A DNA stretch of 64,000 bases from Spirochaetales bacterium. Its GTDB lineage: Bacteria; Spirochaetota; Leptospiria; Leptospirales; Leptonemataceae. Below, piece by piece: positions 36,117-44,589 of this stretch. The notes beneath the pieces are model-generated. The model ran no database searches. It saw nothing but the letters and a program-made list of their open reading frames with translations, and had not been told where the DNA came from. The stretch is from positions 193,797 through 257,796 of the forward strand of contig JACKOY010000005.1 in NCBI GenBank assembly GCA_024233935.1. The letters are read 5' to 3'. Each line of letters opens with the position of its first letter. Positions within the stretch are counted from its first letter, which is position 1. The position numbers and the translations under genes were made by a program.

Positions 36117-36260
36117 GCCTTGCTCCTTTTTCTGCTTCCCGGTCGAGGCACAAATCGGGGGGATTCTTGCGGCACAACACGGTCCAGCGGGGGGATTTCG
36201 GTCTGACCTGTTCGGTCAGTGTTTCGATGCGCTCCGAATCGGCAAGCCACTCTCGGAGGA

Positions 36261-36288
36261 CTCCCGGCCCTTACAGCGGGGCCGGGAG
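36261..36288. terminator. strong hairpin between htpX and slyD
   Basis: Perfect 10-bp stem (CTCCCGGCCC at 36261-36270 and GGGCCGGGAG at 36279-36288) with an 8-base loop. There is no T-run, so it may be a factor-dependent terminator or an RNA-stability hairpin for htpX on the minus strand. Confidence 0.4.
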
Positions 36289-36380
36289 CCCTTTCCAGAG
36301 GGCCGATTGGCTCAAATTCAACCGCCGGCCTGAAGCCGGTAAATCGTTTCAAAATACAGACCTGCTGCCGGAAAGCAGCC

Positions 36381-36398
36381 GGTCTGGCTTTCCAGACC
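36381..36398. terminator. hairpin just downstream of htpX
   Basis: Perfect 7-bp stem GGTCTGG/CCAGACC with a 4-base loop, 12 bases after the htpX stop codon on the minus strand. No T-run follows. Together with the hairpin at 36261-36288 it probably ends the htpX transcript. Confidence 0.45.
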
Positions 36399-36410
36399 GA
36401 TAGCCGGGAA

Positions 36411-37304
36411 TCAGGTGTGGCTGCGCTCCAGACGGCGAATTCTTTCTGCCAGCGGCGGGTGGGTTGCAAACAGCGCCATGAGCCCGGCCGGTTTGCTTGA
36501 GATCTTGAGCGACTGCAGGGCCGGCGCCGCGTTCGGATCAATGCGGTTACTCAGACCCTGCAGAGCGCGCAACGCTCCGATCATTTTCTCGCGACCCGCC
36601 AGACGGGCGCCACCGGCATCCGCCCGATACTCCCGCCAGCGGGAGAAGGCAGCCACAACCAGCATTCCCAGAAAGCTGAACGCAATCTCCAGAGCAATAG
36701 TGACAACAAAACGCACGATCCAGGCCAGTTGTTCACGCACCATGGTCGAAACGAAAAAGGCAACCACGCGCGCGAAAAACATCACGAAGGCGTTTACGAT
36801 CCCCTGCACCAGGGTCATGGTTACCATGTCACCGTTGGCGACGTGGGCGATCTCGTGCCCGAGCACTCCGTCCACCTGGTCACTGCTCATCGAACCCAGA
36901 AGTCCGCTGGAAACAGCAACCAGCGAACGGTTCTTCGTGGGGCCGGTAGCAAAAGCGTTCACTTCGGCGCTCTGGTAGATGCCCACCTCCGGCATACGAT
37001 CAATGCCGGCCGCACGGGCCAGACGATGTACGCGGGCCACCAGATCCCGCAAAGCGGCATCGCCCACGTTCGCATCGATAACCTGAACGCCCAGCATCCA
37101 TTTGGCCATCATACGTGAAAGAGCAAGGGAAATGAACGCCCCACCCATTCCCCAGGCCACGCAGAACACCAGAAGCGTGGTGTAGTTCAGACCCTGCGCT
37201 GACATGTAGCCGGGGACGCCCAGCAGCGTCGTCACGATCGTGATCGTTACGATCACGAGCAGGTTCACGACCATAAAAAGGAAAATGCGTTTGAAAGCAG
37301 CCAT
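36411..37304 (-). CDS. htpX: membrane zinc metalloprotease HtpX
   Basis: M48 peptidase of inner-membrane protein quality control, 297 residues, usual HtpX length. Two N-terminal TM helices (about 5-30 and 40-62) precede the catalytic domain. The zinc motif is HEIAH (H150, E151, H154), with the third ligand Glu in SRWREYRADAGGA. Two further hydrophobic segments lie between them (about 165-225). The C-terminal FATHPPLAERIRRLE is the family hallmark. Start at ATG 37304 with GAGGAG four bases upstream; an earlier in-frame start would add a non-family extension. The GlsB-like stress protein gene diverges from it, and both fit an envelope-stress theme. Confidence 0.95.
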   Translation of the reverse strand: MAAFKRIFLFMVVNLLVIVTITIVTTLLGVPGYMSAQGLNYTTLLVFCVAWGMGGAFISLALSRMMAKWMLGVQVIDANVGDAALRDLVARVHRLARAAGIDRMPEVGIYQSAEVNAFATGPTKNRSLVAVSSGLLGSMSSDQVDGVLGHEIAHVANGDMVTMTLVQGIVNAFVMFFARVVAFFVSTMVREQLAWIVRFVVTIALEIAFSFLGMLVVAAFSRWREYRADAGGARLAGREKMIGALRALQGLSNRIDPNAAPALQSLKISSKPAGLMALFATHPPLAERIRRLERSHT

Positions 37305-37447
37305 AGACTCCTCGCGGTAAGATCCGCAAGGACACGGGATAATGCAGCCGGGCATCGGCGGCGATTTCTTTTTCCGGCCCCGCACGAATTCTTATTGCCT
37401 GTCCCGGCGTACAAATCATGATTCGCGTGGACTAAGAGGAGACAAAC

Positions 37448-37702
37448 ATGATACACTTGCTGGTTTCGATTGTTGTGGGAGGCATTGCTGGTTTTGTCGC
37501 CGGTCAGCTATGGAAAGGCAGTGGCTTTGGCATTCCGATCAACGTGATTCTGGGCATCGTGGGCGCCGCCATCATGGGATGGCTCTTCAACTTCTTTGGC
37601 GTTTCGCGGTTCATTCCCAACGCCTTCTACATTGAATACTTCATCGCGGGCGTTCTCGGAGCGCTTCTTCTCCTATATATAGGCCGTCTCATCAAAAAGT
37701 AA
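37448..37702 (+). CDS. GlsB/YeaQ/YmgE-family membrane protein
   Basis: Small inner-membrane protein of 84 residues with three hydrophobic helices and the family's glycine pattern: GGIAGFVAGQL, then GIVGAAIMGWLF and FIAGVLGALLLLYIGRL. Members are stress-induced ('transglycosylase-associated' in older annotation), but the biochemical role is unknown. ATG start with GAGGAG seven bases upstream. A 12-bp hairpin follows eight bases after the stop. It diverges from htpX with about 143 bases between starts. Confidence 0.88.
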   Translation: MIHLLVSIVVGGIAGFVAGQLWKGSGFGIPINVILGIVGAAIMGWLFNFFGVSRFIPNAFYIEYFIAGVLGALLLLYIGRLIKK

Positions 37703-37709
37703 CCCGGGG

Positions 37710-37740
37710 CCTGGAGGCGCCCGGTCCCGGCGCCTCCAGG
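37710..37740 (+). terminator. terminator-like hairpin after the GlsB-like gene
   Basis: Perfect 12-bp stem (CCTGGAGGCGCC at 37710-37721, GGCGCCTCCAGG at 37729-37740) with a 7-base loop, starting eight bases after the stop. No T-run. It could serve both converging genes. Confidence 0.55.
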
Positions 37741-37875
37741 GACGGCGATGGCCCAGCGGAAAAGCCGGGTTGTCCCGCTCCCGAATCCTGCTGGACTCTT
37801 TTTCGAGGTAGCTTCCAACGCTGCGTTTCTAAAGCATCTGGTGCGGGAAAGCAAGCTCCCCAAAGAATCGCGGCA

Positions 37876-40056
37876 CTACAACACGCCGCCTGCCACCAGA
37901 ACCTGGACCGGCACACCGGAAAAGGCCGCATTGCCCGATGGTACATCGTAGAGATCAGGATCACTGAGCACGTTTACGTTTGGCCCTGGAGTGCGATCCT
38001 GGACTCCCGGGCCGGTCATCGTGTCCGAAGACCAACCGTGGGGCAGACTGACCACACCCGGCATGATCTCGTCGCTGATCGCGACCCTGGCTTCACCGAT
38101 ACTGCCGACCGCCGAAGACAATCGAACCAGACCACCGTCTTCGAGGCCCAATCGATCGGCGTCGGCCGCATTCATGAAAAGCGCTGTCCTATCTGCGCCA
38201 TCGGCCAACCGGCCACTGTTCATCCATGAGTTGTTCGATTTCATGTGCCGGCGACCGATCAACACAAACTCCGACGGTGCGCCCTCGAGCGCCGAGCGCA
38301 AACGCGGGACGTCATTGAGCAGAGCAGGCGGCGCCATTTCGATTTGCCCGGAAGCGGTTTTGAGCATTGCAGGCAGGCGTGGCTTGAGTGCTCCCAGGTC
38401 TATGCCATGCGGCTTTGCGCGCAGCGTTTCAAAGTCGAGGCCGTAGGGCCCGGCTGCGCTCACATGCGCAATGATGCGATCGGGTCCCCGCAGGGTCCTT
38501 GCCTCCGGCGTTTCGACATCGATCGGGTGGGCCTGCAACCAGGCCTGATAGACACGTTCGTCCTCGCCTTCAAAATCAATGTCTGGACCGCGGCCGCCCA
38601 GAACCTGCGTGAGACCGAGCAACACCTGCCATTCATAAAGTTGCGTCGTGGGCTTTTCAAAAATCGCCGGTGAGTATTGCACGAAATTTCTTGTCATGAA
38701 ATTCTGAAAGATGTAATCGAAATGCGAATCTTCCAGCGGCGAGATGGCCGGAAAAATGACATCGGCGTGGCGCGTCGTCTGGTTTACAAACATGTCGATC
38801 GACACCATGAAATCCAGTCCGGCCAGGGCGCGCGATATGCGATCCGACCCGGGAACGCTGACGGCCGGATTGCCGGCGATCGTAAAGAGCAAGCGCAACT
38901 GTCCGGCTCCGGGCGTTTCCATTTCCTCTGCCAGACAGGAGGCCGGGAATTCACCCATGATCTGTGGCAGTCCCCGGACCCGACTCGTCTTGCGACCAAT
39001 CCGGTAACCGCGCTCGTTGGGCCTTCGTTCGCGCGTATTTGAGGAACCGCCAGCCGGCAGCGCAAACATCGCCCCGCCCTCACGATCGAGGTTTCCCGTG
39101 AGTATATTCAGAACGTCCACCAACCAGCTGGAAAGGCTGCCAAAGGCCTGGGTGCATGTGCCCATGCGACCGTAGACAACGCCCCGTTCCGCTGCGGAAA
39201 GTTCCCGTGCCAGGCGACGGATGTCCTCGGCCGCTATGCCGCAATGCCCGCTGACAACTTCGGGTGTAAACGGCTCCGCGAGTTCGCGGACCCGCTCAAG
39301 GCCCGAAAGCAGGCCTTCGTAACGTTCCAGGCGTGTACCTTCGTTTTCGAAGATCGTTCGCGTCAGAGCAAAAAGAAACAGCGCATCGCTTCCCGGCCTG
39401 ATGAAGTGGTGTTCGTCGGCATGTTTTGCGGTCCGCGTGCGTCGCGGATCAATTACGACCAGACGCCCGCCCCGCGTTTGCAGGTCGCGCACGCGCCGCG
39501 GCAGATCGGGCACGGTCCAGAGGCTGCCGTTGGACTCAAACGGATTGGCCCCCAGCATCAAAAGGTAGTCGGTGCGATCAATGTCCGGAAGAGCAATGGA
39601 TGAGGTCGTTCCGAACATGAGAGCACTTACGTATTGTTTGGGCAGCTGATCCACGCTGCTTGCCGAATAGATGTGCGACGACTTCATGGCGCGCAAAAAG
39701 GACGGCGTGTAGAGGTAGAGCGACGGGTTGTGCACGGTAGGGTTGCCGAGATAGGCGCCAATCGAACTGCGGCCGTGTTCTTCAAGCACACGACGCAGTC
39801 CCTGATCCACGTGCGCGAAGGCCTCGGAGTACGAAACGGGCACGAACCGGCCGTCGCGTTTCACAAGCGGCGTACGCAGACGATCCGGGTCCGCATGCAA
39901 CGCACCCAGAGCACGCCCCTTGGGGCAGACATAACCGCGACTGAACGGGTTGTCCTTGTCTCCCAATATGTTTTTTACGTTCTCGCCCTCGACCTCAATA
40001 CTGAGTCCGCAGGTGGCCTCACAAAGCGGACAGGTTCGGTAATGCAAATGGCTCAC
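37876..40056 (-). CDS. molybdopterin oxidoreductase with N-terminal [4Fe-4S]
   Basis: Member of the DMSO reductase superfamily, 726 residues. The N-terminal [4Fe-4S] ligands are C9, C12, C16 and C44 (CPLCEATC ... YVCPKG). The bis-MGD binding blocks follow: LGANPFESNGS, VVIDPRRTRTAKHAD and, in the C-terminal domain (about 600-726), LIGRRHMKSNNSWMN and SLPHGWSSD. There is no Tat signal peptide, so it is cytoplasmic. Family members include formate dehydrogenase-like and thiosulfate/polysulfide reductase-like enzymes; the substrate cannot be assigned, and I could not identify a Cys, Sec or Ser molybdenum ligand with confidence. Start overlaps the stop of the DUF1330 gene (ATGA). No membrane or electron-transfer subunit is adjacent. 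Confidence 0.88.
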   Translation of the reverse strand: MSHLHYRTCPLCEATCGLSIEVEGENVKNILGDKDNPFSRGYVCPKGRALGALHADPDRLRTPLVKRDGRFVPVSYSEAFAHVDQGLRRVLEEHGRSSIGAYLGNPTVHNPSLYLYTPSFLRAMKSSHIYSASSVDQLPKQYVSALMFGTTSSIALPDIDRTDYLLMLGANPFESNGSLWTVPDLPRRVRDLQTRGGRLVVIDPRRTRTAKHADEHHFIRPGSDALFLFALTRTIFENEGTRLERYEGLLSGLERVRELAEPFTPEVVSGHCGIAAEDIRRLARELSAAERGVVYGRMGTCTQAFGSLSSWLVDVLNILTGNLDREGGAMFALPAGGSSNTRERRPNERGYRIGRKTSRVRGLPQIMGEFPASCLAEEMETPGAGQLRLLFTIAGNPAVSVPGSDRISRALAGLDFMVSIDMFVNQTTRHADVIFPAISPLEDSHFDYIFQNFMTRNFVQYSPAIFEKPTTQLYEWQVLLGLTQVLGGRGPDIDFEGEDERVYQAWLQAHPIDVETPEARTLRGPDRIIAHVSAAGPYGLDFETLRAKPHGIDLGALKPRLPAMLKTASGQIEMAPPALLNDVPRLRSALEGAPSEFVLIGRRHMKSNNSWMNSGRLADGADRTALFMNAADADRLGLEDGGLVRLSSAVGSIGEARVAISDEIMPGVVSLPHGWSSDTMTGPGVQDRTPGPNVNVLSDPDLYDVPSGNAAFSGVPVQVLVAGGVL

Positions 40057-40439
40057 AGCCTTAGCTCCGTCGTGCCGCTACCGGGGCGCTCGTGAATTGC
40101 AATCAGGCCGGCCCGTTCGAGGGCCTCTTCCCGCAGGTGAGAAATTTTTTGATACTCGGGAGAAGAAGCCATTCTGAGAAACGCACGCGGCTCCGGATAG
40201 CGTACCATAAGCACCATATCCCAGCTCTCATCGGAAACCAGGTGCGCCCGCGCATCGCCAAAAAAGATCGGACTGGCGCCCGCAGCTGCAAGCAGCGGCC
40301 TGACGGCCTCGACGTAGCGTTCGTAGGAAGCGCGACCCTCCTCGCCCCGAAACGAAAGCAGATTCAGCATGACCACCGGTTGGCCGGCCGGCATCTTCAT
40401 AAGTTCGCGCAACGCTTTGCGATCGGGGATTACGCTCAT
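40053..40439 (-). CDS. DUF1330-like small protein
   Basis: 128-residue cytoplasmic protein with a ferredoxin-like alpha/beta fold resembling DUF1330: VVMLNLLSF, then YVEAVRPLLAAAGASPIFFG, and a late RYPEPRAFLRMASSPEYQ, which is the typical F-x-x-x-x-S-P-E-Y block. Related dimeric proteins act in oxidative or degradative metabolism, but no fixed reaction is known. ATG 40439 is preferred to an earlier in-frame start that would add a low-complexity Cys/Arg-rich extension. Its stop overlaps the start of the molybdopterin oxidoreductase, indicating a two-gene operon. The acyl-CoA dehydrogenase diverges, with about 170 bases between starts. Confidence 0.75.
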   Translation of the reverse strand: MSVIPDRKALRELMKMPAGQPVVMLNLLSFRGEEGRASYERYVEAVRPLLAAAGASPIFFGDARAHLVSDESWDMVLMVRYPEPRAFLRMASSPEYQKISHLREEALERAGLIAIHERPGSGTTELRL

Positions 40440-40610
40440 CCGTTTCCAGAAGCAGCCAAAACCCGCCGCTCCCGCTCCGAAGACTCGTCGGCGGCAGCAG
40501 CCTGACAAGAGAAAAAGCAATGCAATTTCACCTTTACGTGATCTTTACTGAATGTGAACCGGTGTACGGGGGCGGCTGAACCTTGCTGACGCCCACAATG
40601 GAAAACGCAG

Positions 40611-42383
40611 ATGATCCAATCGAACTACTACGAAGACAACCCTGACATCCAGATGCATGTGGACCGCTTCATAGACTGGGAAGAGGTCGTGCGGCTTTAC
40701 GAAGACGGCTTTCGAGACGCGGCCGCGTACGAACGAACCGGAGACGAGCGCCTGGCCATGGCGCCCCACTCCACCGAAGAGGCGCTTGATTACTATCGTT
40801 CCATCTTTCAGGCTTACGGGGATCTGTGCGGCAATGAGATGTCGCAGCTGGCCCAGAAGATGGACCAGGAAGGACTGAAGTTCGAGAGCGGCACGGTCAC
40901 GCACCCGGCGGAGTTCGCGAATTTCTTCGAGAAGTTTCACGCCGCAGGCCTGCACCCGACTTCCTTTCAGCGGCGCTACGGCGGCCTTGGCCTGCCCCAT
41001 GTCGTGAAAGCCCTGAGCCAGGAACTGAGCTACCGGGCCGACACGAGCCTTTCGATCGCGGTCGGCAGCGTAAATCTGGCGGCGATCATGGAGGCTTACG
41101 CCAGTCCCGAGATGAGCGCCGAGTGGTTGCCGAAGCTGATCGACAATCGCTACACGGTGACGATGGGTCTTTCGGAACCCGACTTTGGTTCCGACCTGCC
41201 AAATGTGCGCACACGCGCAGAACTCATCGACGGGAAATGGTACCTTACGGGGACCAAACGCTTCCAGACGATGGCGTGCGGCGTAAACGGCCAGCCCTCG
41301 GCCGTACTTGCCCTGGCGCGCACCGGCAAAACCGGAGGCGGCGCCCGCGGCCTGTCTTTCTTTTTGGTCGAAGGGAAGGACATCGAGATAACCGGCATTG
41401 AAAAAAAACTGGGCCTCAAAGCGTCGGCCACCTGTGAAGTGGCCTTTGAAAAATCCCCCGCGCACCTGATTGGTGAAGAAGGCCACGGACTTACGAAGTA
41501 TGTCATCGGCATGTTAAACGGCGCGCGCATGAGCGTGGCGTCTCAAGGGGCCGGTATGGCAACTGCGGCCTACTTTGAAGCGCGCAAGTACGCAAACGAA
41601 CGCATTCAATTCGGCAAGCCCATTGCCGACATTCCGGCCGTGGCGCGCATGCTGCGACGCATGGAGCGCGAGATAGCCGCCATGCGTTGCCTGATGGTCG
41701 AGGCCGCGCTATCGGTGGATCGCTACCACTGGCGCATGTTGCACCTGCGGGAAGATGGAAAAAGCGAACGAGAGATCAAAAACGACTCCGCCATCCGTCA
41801 GGGCGAAAAGCTCGCCAGCGCGCTTACCCCCATGTCCAAGTACTACAACTCGGAACTGGTAAACCAGATCACCTACGATGCGATTCAGGTATTTGGCGGC
41901 GCCGGCTACATCGAAGAATACGACGTGGCCCGTCTGTATCGCGATGCCCGTATTGCAAACATTTATGACGGCACGACCCAGATTCAGATCAACGCGGCCA
42001 TCGGCGGCGTGGTGCAGGGATTGTCCGTGGCCGGCAACCTGCGTGGATACATTGAAAAACTTCTGGAAGCTCCGGGCATCAGCCAGCGCAGTCGCGATCT
42101 CTTCCAGGAGTTGCAGCAGATAGTGGAAATCTATCGGGGCCTGGACGCACCAACTCGCGAAGAACTATCGTTCGAAGTCGTCGAATCGTGTACTCGCCTT
42201 CTGAACGGCCTCTTTCTTGAAAAGACCGCCGGAAAACTCGAGGGCGCCGACGCGGACCATCGCTTTGAGATGGCGCGCGAATACATCGTCGATAGCGCCG
42301 GCATTCTGGCCCGCAATCGCATCCGCCTGCAGGCTGCGACCGAAAACGAAAGGGCACACCGGGACCAGAAGCGGTCGGCCTAA
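40611..42383 (+). CDS. acyl-CoA dehydrogenase, long form
   Basis: FAD-dependent acyl-CoA dehydrogenase of 590 residues, resembling the long AcdA/DmdC/FadE5-like group rather than the 380-residue short type. N-terminal helical domain about 1-160; middle beta domain with TMGLSEPDFGSDLPNVRT; C-terminal helical domain with ARKYANERIQFGKPIADIP and GGAGYIEEYDVARLYRDARI, where one of the Glu near 434 is the expected catalytic base; FAD contact IYDGTTQIQ. The last 110 residues form an extra helical domain typical of the long group. Oxidation of acyl-CoA to enoyl-CoA in fatty acid or related catabolism is expected; chain length unknown. It converges on the DsbA-like gene with a four-base overlap of ends. 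Confidence 0.92.
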   Translation: MIQSNYYEDNPDIQMHVDRFIDWEEVVRLYEDGFRDAAAYERTGDERLAMAPHSTEEALDYYRSIFQAYGDLCGNEMSQLAQKMDQEGLKFESGTVTHPAEFANFFEKFHAAGLHPTSFQRRYGGLGLPHVVKALSQELSYRADTSLSIAVGSVNLAAIMEAYASPEMSAEWLPKLIDNRYTVTMGLSEPDFGSDLPNVRTRAELIDGKWYLTGTKRFQTMACGVNGQPSAVLALARTGKTGGGARGLSFFLVEGKDIEITGIEKKLGLKASATCEVAFEKSPAHLIGEEGHGLTKYVIGMLNGARMSVASQGAGMATAAYFEARKYANERIQFGKPIADIPAVARMLRRMEREIAAMRCLMVEAALSVDRYHWRMLHLREDGKSEREIKNDSAIRQGEKLASALTPMSKYYNSELVNQITYDAIQVFGGAGYIEEYDVARLYRDARIANIYDGTTQIQINAAIGGVVQGLSVAGNLRGYIEKLLEAPGISQRSRDLFQELQQIVEIYRGLDAPTREELSFEVVESCTRLLNGLFLEKTAGKLEGADADHRFEMAREYIVDSAGILARNRIRLQAATENERAHRDQKRSA

Positions 42384-43084
42384 CACCAGCTGGCCTGATT
42401 TCCGGGCACGCGCAACATCTCTTTGACGTTGGCCTCGATCACGCGGTACCCGACGTTGCCGTACAGTTTCTGCCGACCGCCGTTGAGCACATAGGTCGGA
42501 CTGCCCATGACCTGATACCCTTCCGCAATCTTGATGTCGTGCATCAACCCGGCCATGGCCCGACCGTCATGCAGGGCCTCCTCGATGGGCGCACGGGCCA
42601 ACTTCAGTTCTTCGGCCACGGCAAGCTGAACCTCCAGCCGGGCAATGTCACGGCCCTCCTGAAAGAACAGTTGCCGCAGCCGCCAGGCGACTTCTTCGCA
42701 AACGCTCCGGCCGGCAACGCGCACGTCTCTGAAAGTGCCATCCCGCTCCAGGACCTGTAGCGCCTTCACGAAAAGATGCGGGCTACCACTCGAAGCGGGA
42801 ACCTGGTCTCCCTCCCAGAGCGATTCGTGAATCTGGCAGTGTTCAAATTGGGCCACGGCCTCGCGCACGTGACGGGCGTAACCCGAAAACCCGCCCCGGT
42901 CTTTCCAGGCCTGGCGGATCTTCGATTGCACGTCCCCGAAAACGGGAACGAAGTGATACACGAAACGCACCTCGCCCGGAAAGTTCTGGCAAACCTCATC
43001 GACGCGAATCTGTGAAATGTAGGCCCAGATACAAAGCATGTCTGAAAAGTGCTCGATCGTAACCGTTTTTGAATGGGTTTCCAT
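42380..43084 (-). CDS. DsbA-family/HCCA isomerase-like thioredoxin-fold protein
   Basis: 234-residue cytoplasmic protein with a DsbA-like fold (thioredoxin domain with helical insert). The first strand is followed by SDMLCIWAY: only the first Cys (C18) of a C-x-x-C is present, as in FrnE-variant or 2-hydroxychromene-2-carboxylate isomerase-like relatives that use a single Cys or Ser. The cis-Pro loop is VMGSPTYVLNG near residue 200. There is no signal peptide, so extracytoplasmic disulfide formation is unlikely; glutathione-linked isomerase or cytosolic thiol chemistry is more likely. Helical insert spans about 60-170. ATG start is close to the body of the fold. Its end overlaps the end of the convergent dehydrogenase. 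Confidence 0.78.
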   Translation of the reverse strand: METHSKTVTIEHFSDMLCIWAYISQIRVDEVCQNFPGEVRFVYHFVPVFGDVQSKIRQAWKDRGGFSGYARHVREAVAQFEHCQIHESLWEGDQVPASSGSPHLFVKALQVLERDGTFRDVRVAGRSVCEEVAWRLRQLFFQEGRDIARLEVQLAVAEELKLARAPIEEALHDGRAMAGLMHDIKIAEGYQVMGSPTYVLNGGRQKLYGNVGYRVIEANVKEMLRVPGNQASWC

Positions 43085-43272
43085 ACAGACGCTCCCTCCG
43101 CGAAAGAATGCCGAAGCTTTGCTCGAACGACCATGATCTGGCGCAGTTTTGTACGCTCTCAGCTTTCTTTCCGGGCACCAACGCCAGGCCCACCGAATCT
43201 CAAAAGCTTCGGGCAGACGCCGCTTCCGGGTATGCCTGTGCGCGCACGGAACGATTCCGGGTTTACAGGCTG

Positions 43273-44589
43273 ATGGCGGTTTTTTATGGCAAGTTCATGT
43301 CCGCGCCATTTGAACAGGACGGAAACGCGCTTCGCATTCGCTACGGTATGCGGGGGACCGGTTGCCTGTACGCGGGCATTGGCCTGATCGGCGGACTTTT
43401 GGTCCTGGGGGCCGGGCTCTATCTGCTGGCCAGCGTCGGTGAAGAAGACACGGCACCGGGCGACCTTCTCATGGGCGCTTTCGTGCTGCTCTTTGGCCTG
43501 GTATTTCTGCTCGGCTCTTTCAGTGGCCGAAGCTTTTCCTTTCGTTCCGAGTTGCTTGTCGAGCCGGACCGACAGGAGTTGCGTTTGACTCGGACCGACT
43601 CATCAGATCCGATCCGAATCCCCTTCGGGCAGGCGTTGCGCTACGAAATCCACCGGGTGTTTCGCGGCCACGGTTCGGTCTCGTACAGCAATAGCGAAAG
43701 CACCCGGGGACGCGGGCCAACCTACCAGATATTTCTGGTTCTGCGGGATGGCAGTCTCTTCTGGCTCTACACCAGCGCAGATATCGAACAGGTCCGCGCG
43801 CTGCTCGGGCTGCTCACGGAGCGATTGCTGCTTCCGGTGCGGGATCTCTCTGGAAACAAACTCGATCAAAGCGAAGCCCGGCAGTACGAAAACCCGCCGG
43901 CCGAATCTTCCCCGGAGTCTTCATCGTTCGTGAGCGTGGAGCGGAAGGGCGGAGAAACGAGCATTCGCATTCTGGAAAAACGATCTTTACGGACAACGCT
44001 GCTCAAGGTGCTCGTGTTCCTGCTCTTTTTCGGGGCGCCGCTTCTGATCTTTCGGGATATGCTCGTGACACCACCGGATTGGAGTTCGCCCCACAGCTAT
44101 GTGTTTCTGGTCCCGGCCGGAATTTTCGCGGCCTTTTTTCTTTCGGTTACGATCTTCATGCTGCTCATTACTTTGCGATCGTACCGCATTGTGCTGCGTC
44201 ACGCAAACCTGATTGCGGAGCTCTGTTTACCCTGGCCGTTGCGCTTTCTTTCGCGTTCGCGCACCGTGACACGCGACATGATCCGGCAGATTCGGGTCAA
44301 TCGTCTGGACGAAGGTCACTTCTGGCTTTCGGTGGCCCTGGAAACAAGCTACGCGCGGAGCCTGCTTCCGCCTTCCGGCCTGGACTTTTTGTTTAACGTC
44401 GGTGCGTTCTCAAAAACCGCCCTTCACGAAACGAGCCCGGATGAGCGTGTACTGGGTCTCTGGGAAGTGCCCGGATACCTGCGGGCTGACCAGGGCGCGG
44501 GTTATCACGAGTTGCGCTTCATTGAAAAAATCGTGCAACAGGAGCTGGGCCTGGTCGATGGGGACCTGGAGTCCTATTCCCACGCCTGA
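43273..44589 (+). CDS. four-helix membrane protein of unknown function
   Basis: 438-residue membrane protein not assigned to a family. Two adjacent TM helices (about 32-55 and 62-82) are followed by a cytoplasmic beta-rich domain (SFRSELLVEPDRQELRLTR, resembling a PH-like fold). A Ser/Pro/Glu-rich linker follows, then two more TM helices (about 237-260 and 277-300) and a second similar beta-rich domain. The repeat of [2 TM + soluble domain] suggests internal duplication. I start at ATG 43273; ATG 43297 is equally possible. Longer in-frame starts overlap the promoter region of the divergent DsbA-like gene. It ends one base before the convergent ankyrin-protein gene. Confidence 0.6.
   Translation: MAVFYGKFMSAPFEQDGNALRIRYGMRGTGCLYAGIGLIGGLLVLGAGLYLLASVGEEDTAPGDLLMGAFVLLFGLVFLLGSFSGRSFSFRSELLVEPDRQELRLTRTDSSDPIRIPFGQALRYEIHRVFRGHGSVSYSNSESTRGRGPTYQIFLVLRDGSLFWLYTSADIEQVRALLGLLTERLLLPVRDLSGNKLDQSEARQYENPPAESSPESSSFVSVERKGGETSIRILEKRSLRTTLLKVLVFLLFFGAPLLIFRDMLVTPPDWSSPHSYVFLVPAGIFAAFFLSVTIFMLLITLRSYRIVLRHANLIAELCLPWPLRFLSRSRTVTRDMIRQIRVNRLDEGHFWLSVALETSYARSLLPPSGLDFLFNVGAFSKTALHETSPDERVLGLWEVPGYLRADQGAGYHELRFIEKIVQQELGLVDGDLESYSHA

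Noticed and set aside
36261..36288. Riboswitch upstream of slyD
   Set aside because: It is a single simple hairpin with no conserved riboswitch sequence; a terminator or stability element is simpler.
42380..43084. Classical periplasmic DsbA
   Set aside because: No signal peptide and only one Cys of the CxxC, so a cytoplasmic isomerase-like role is more likely.
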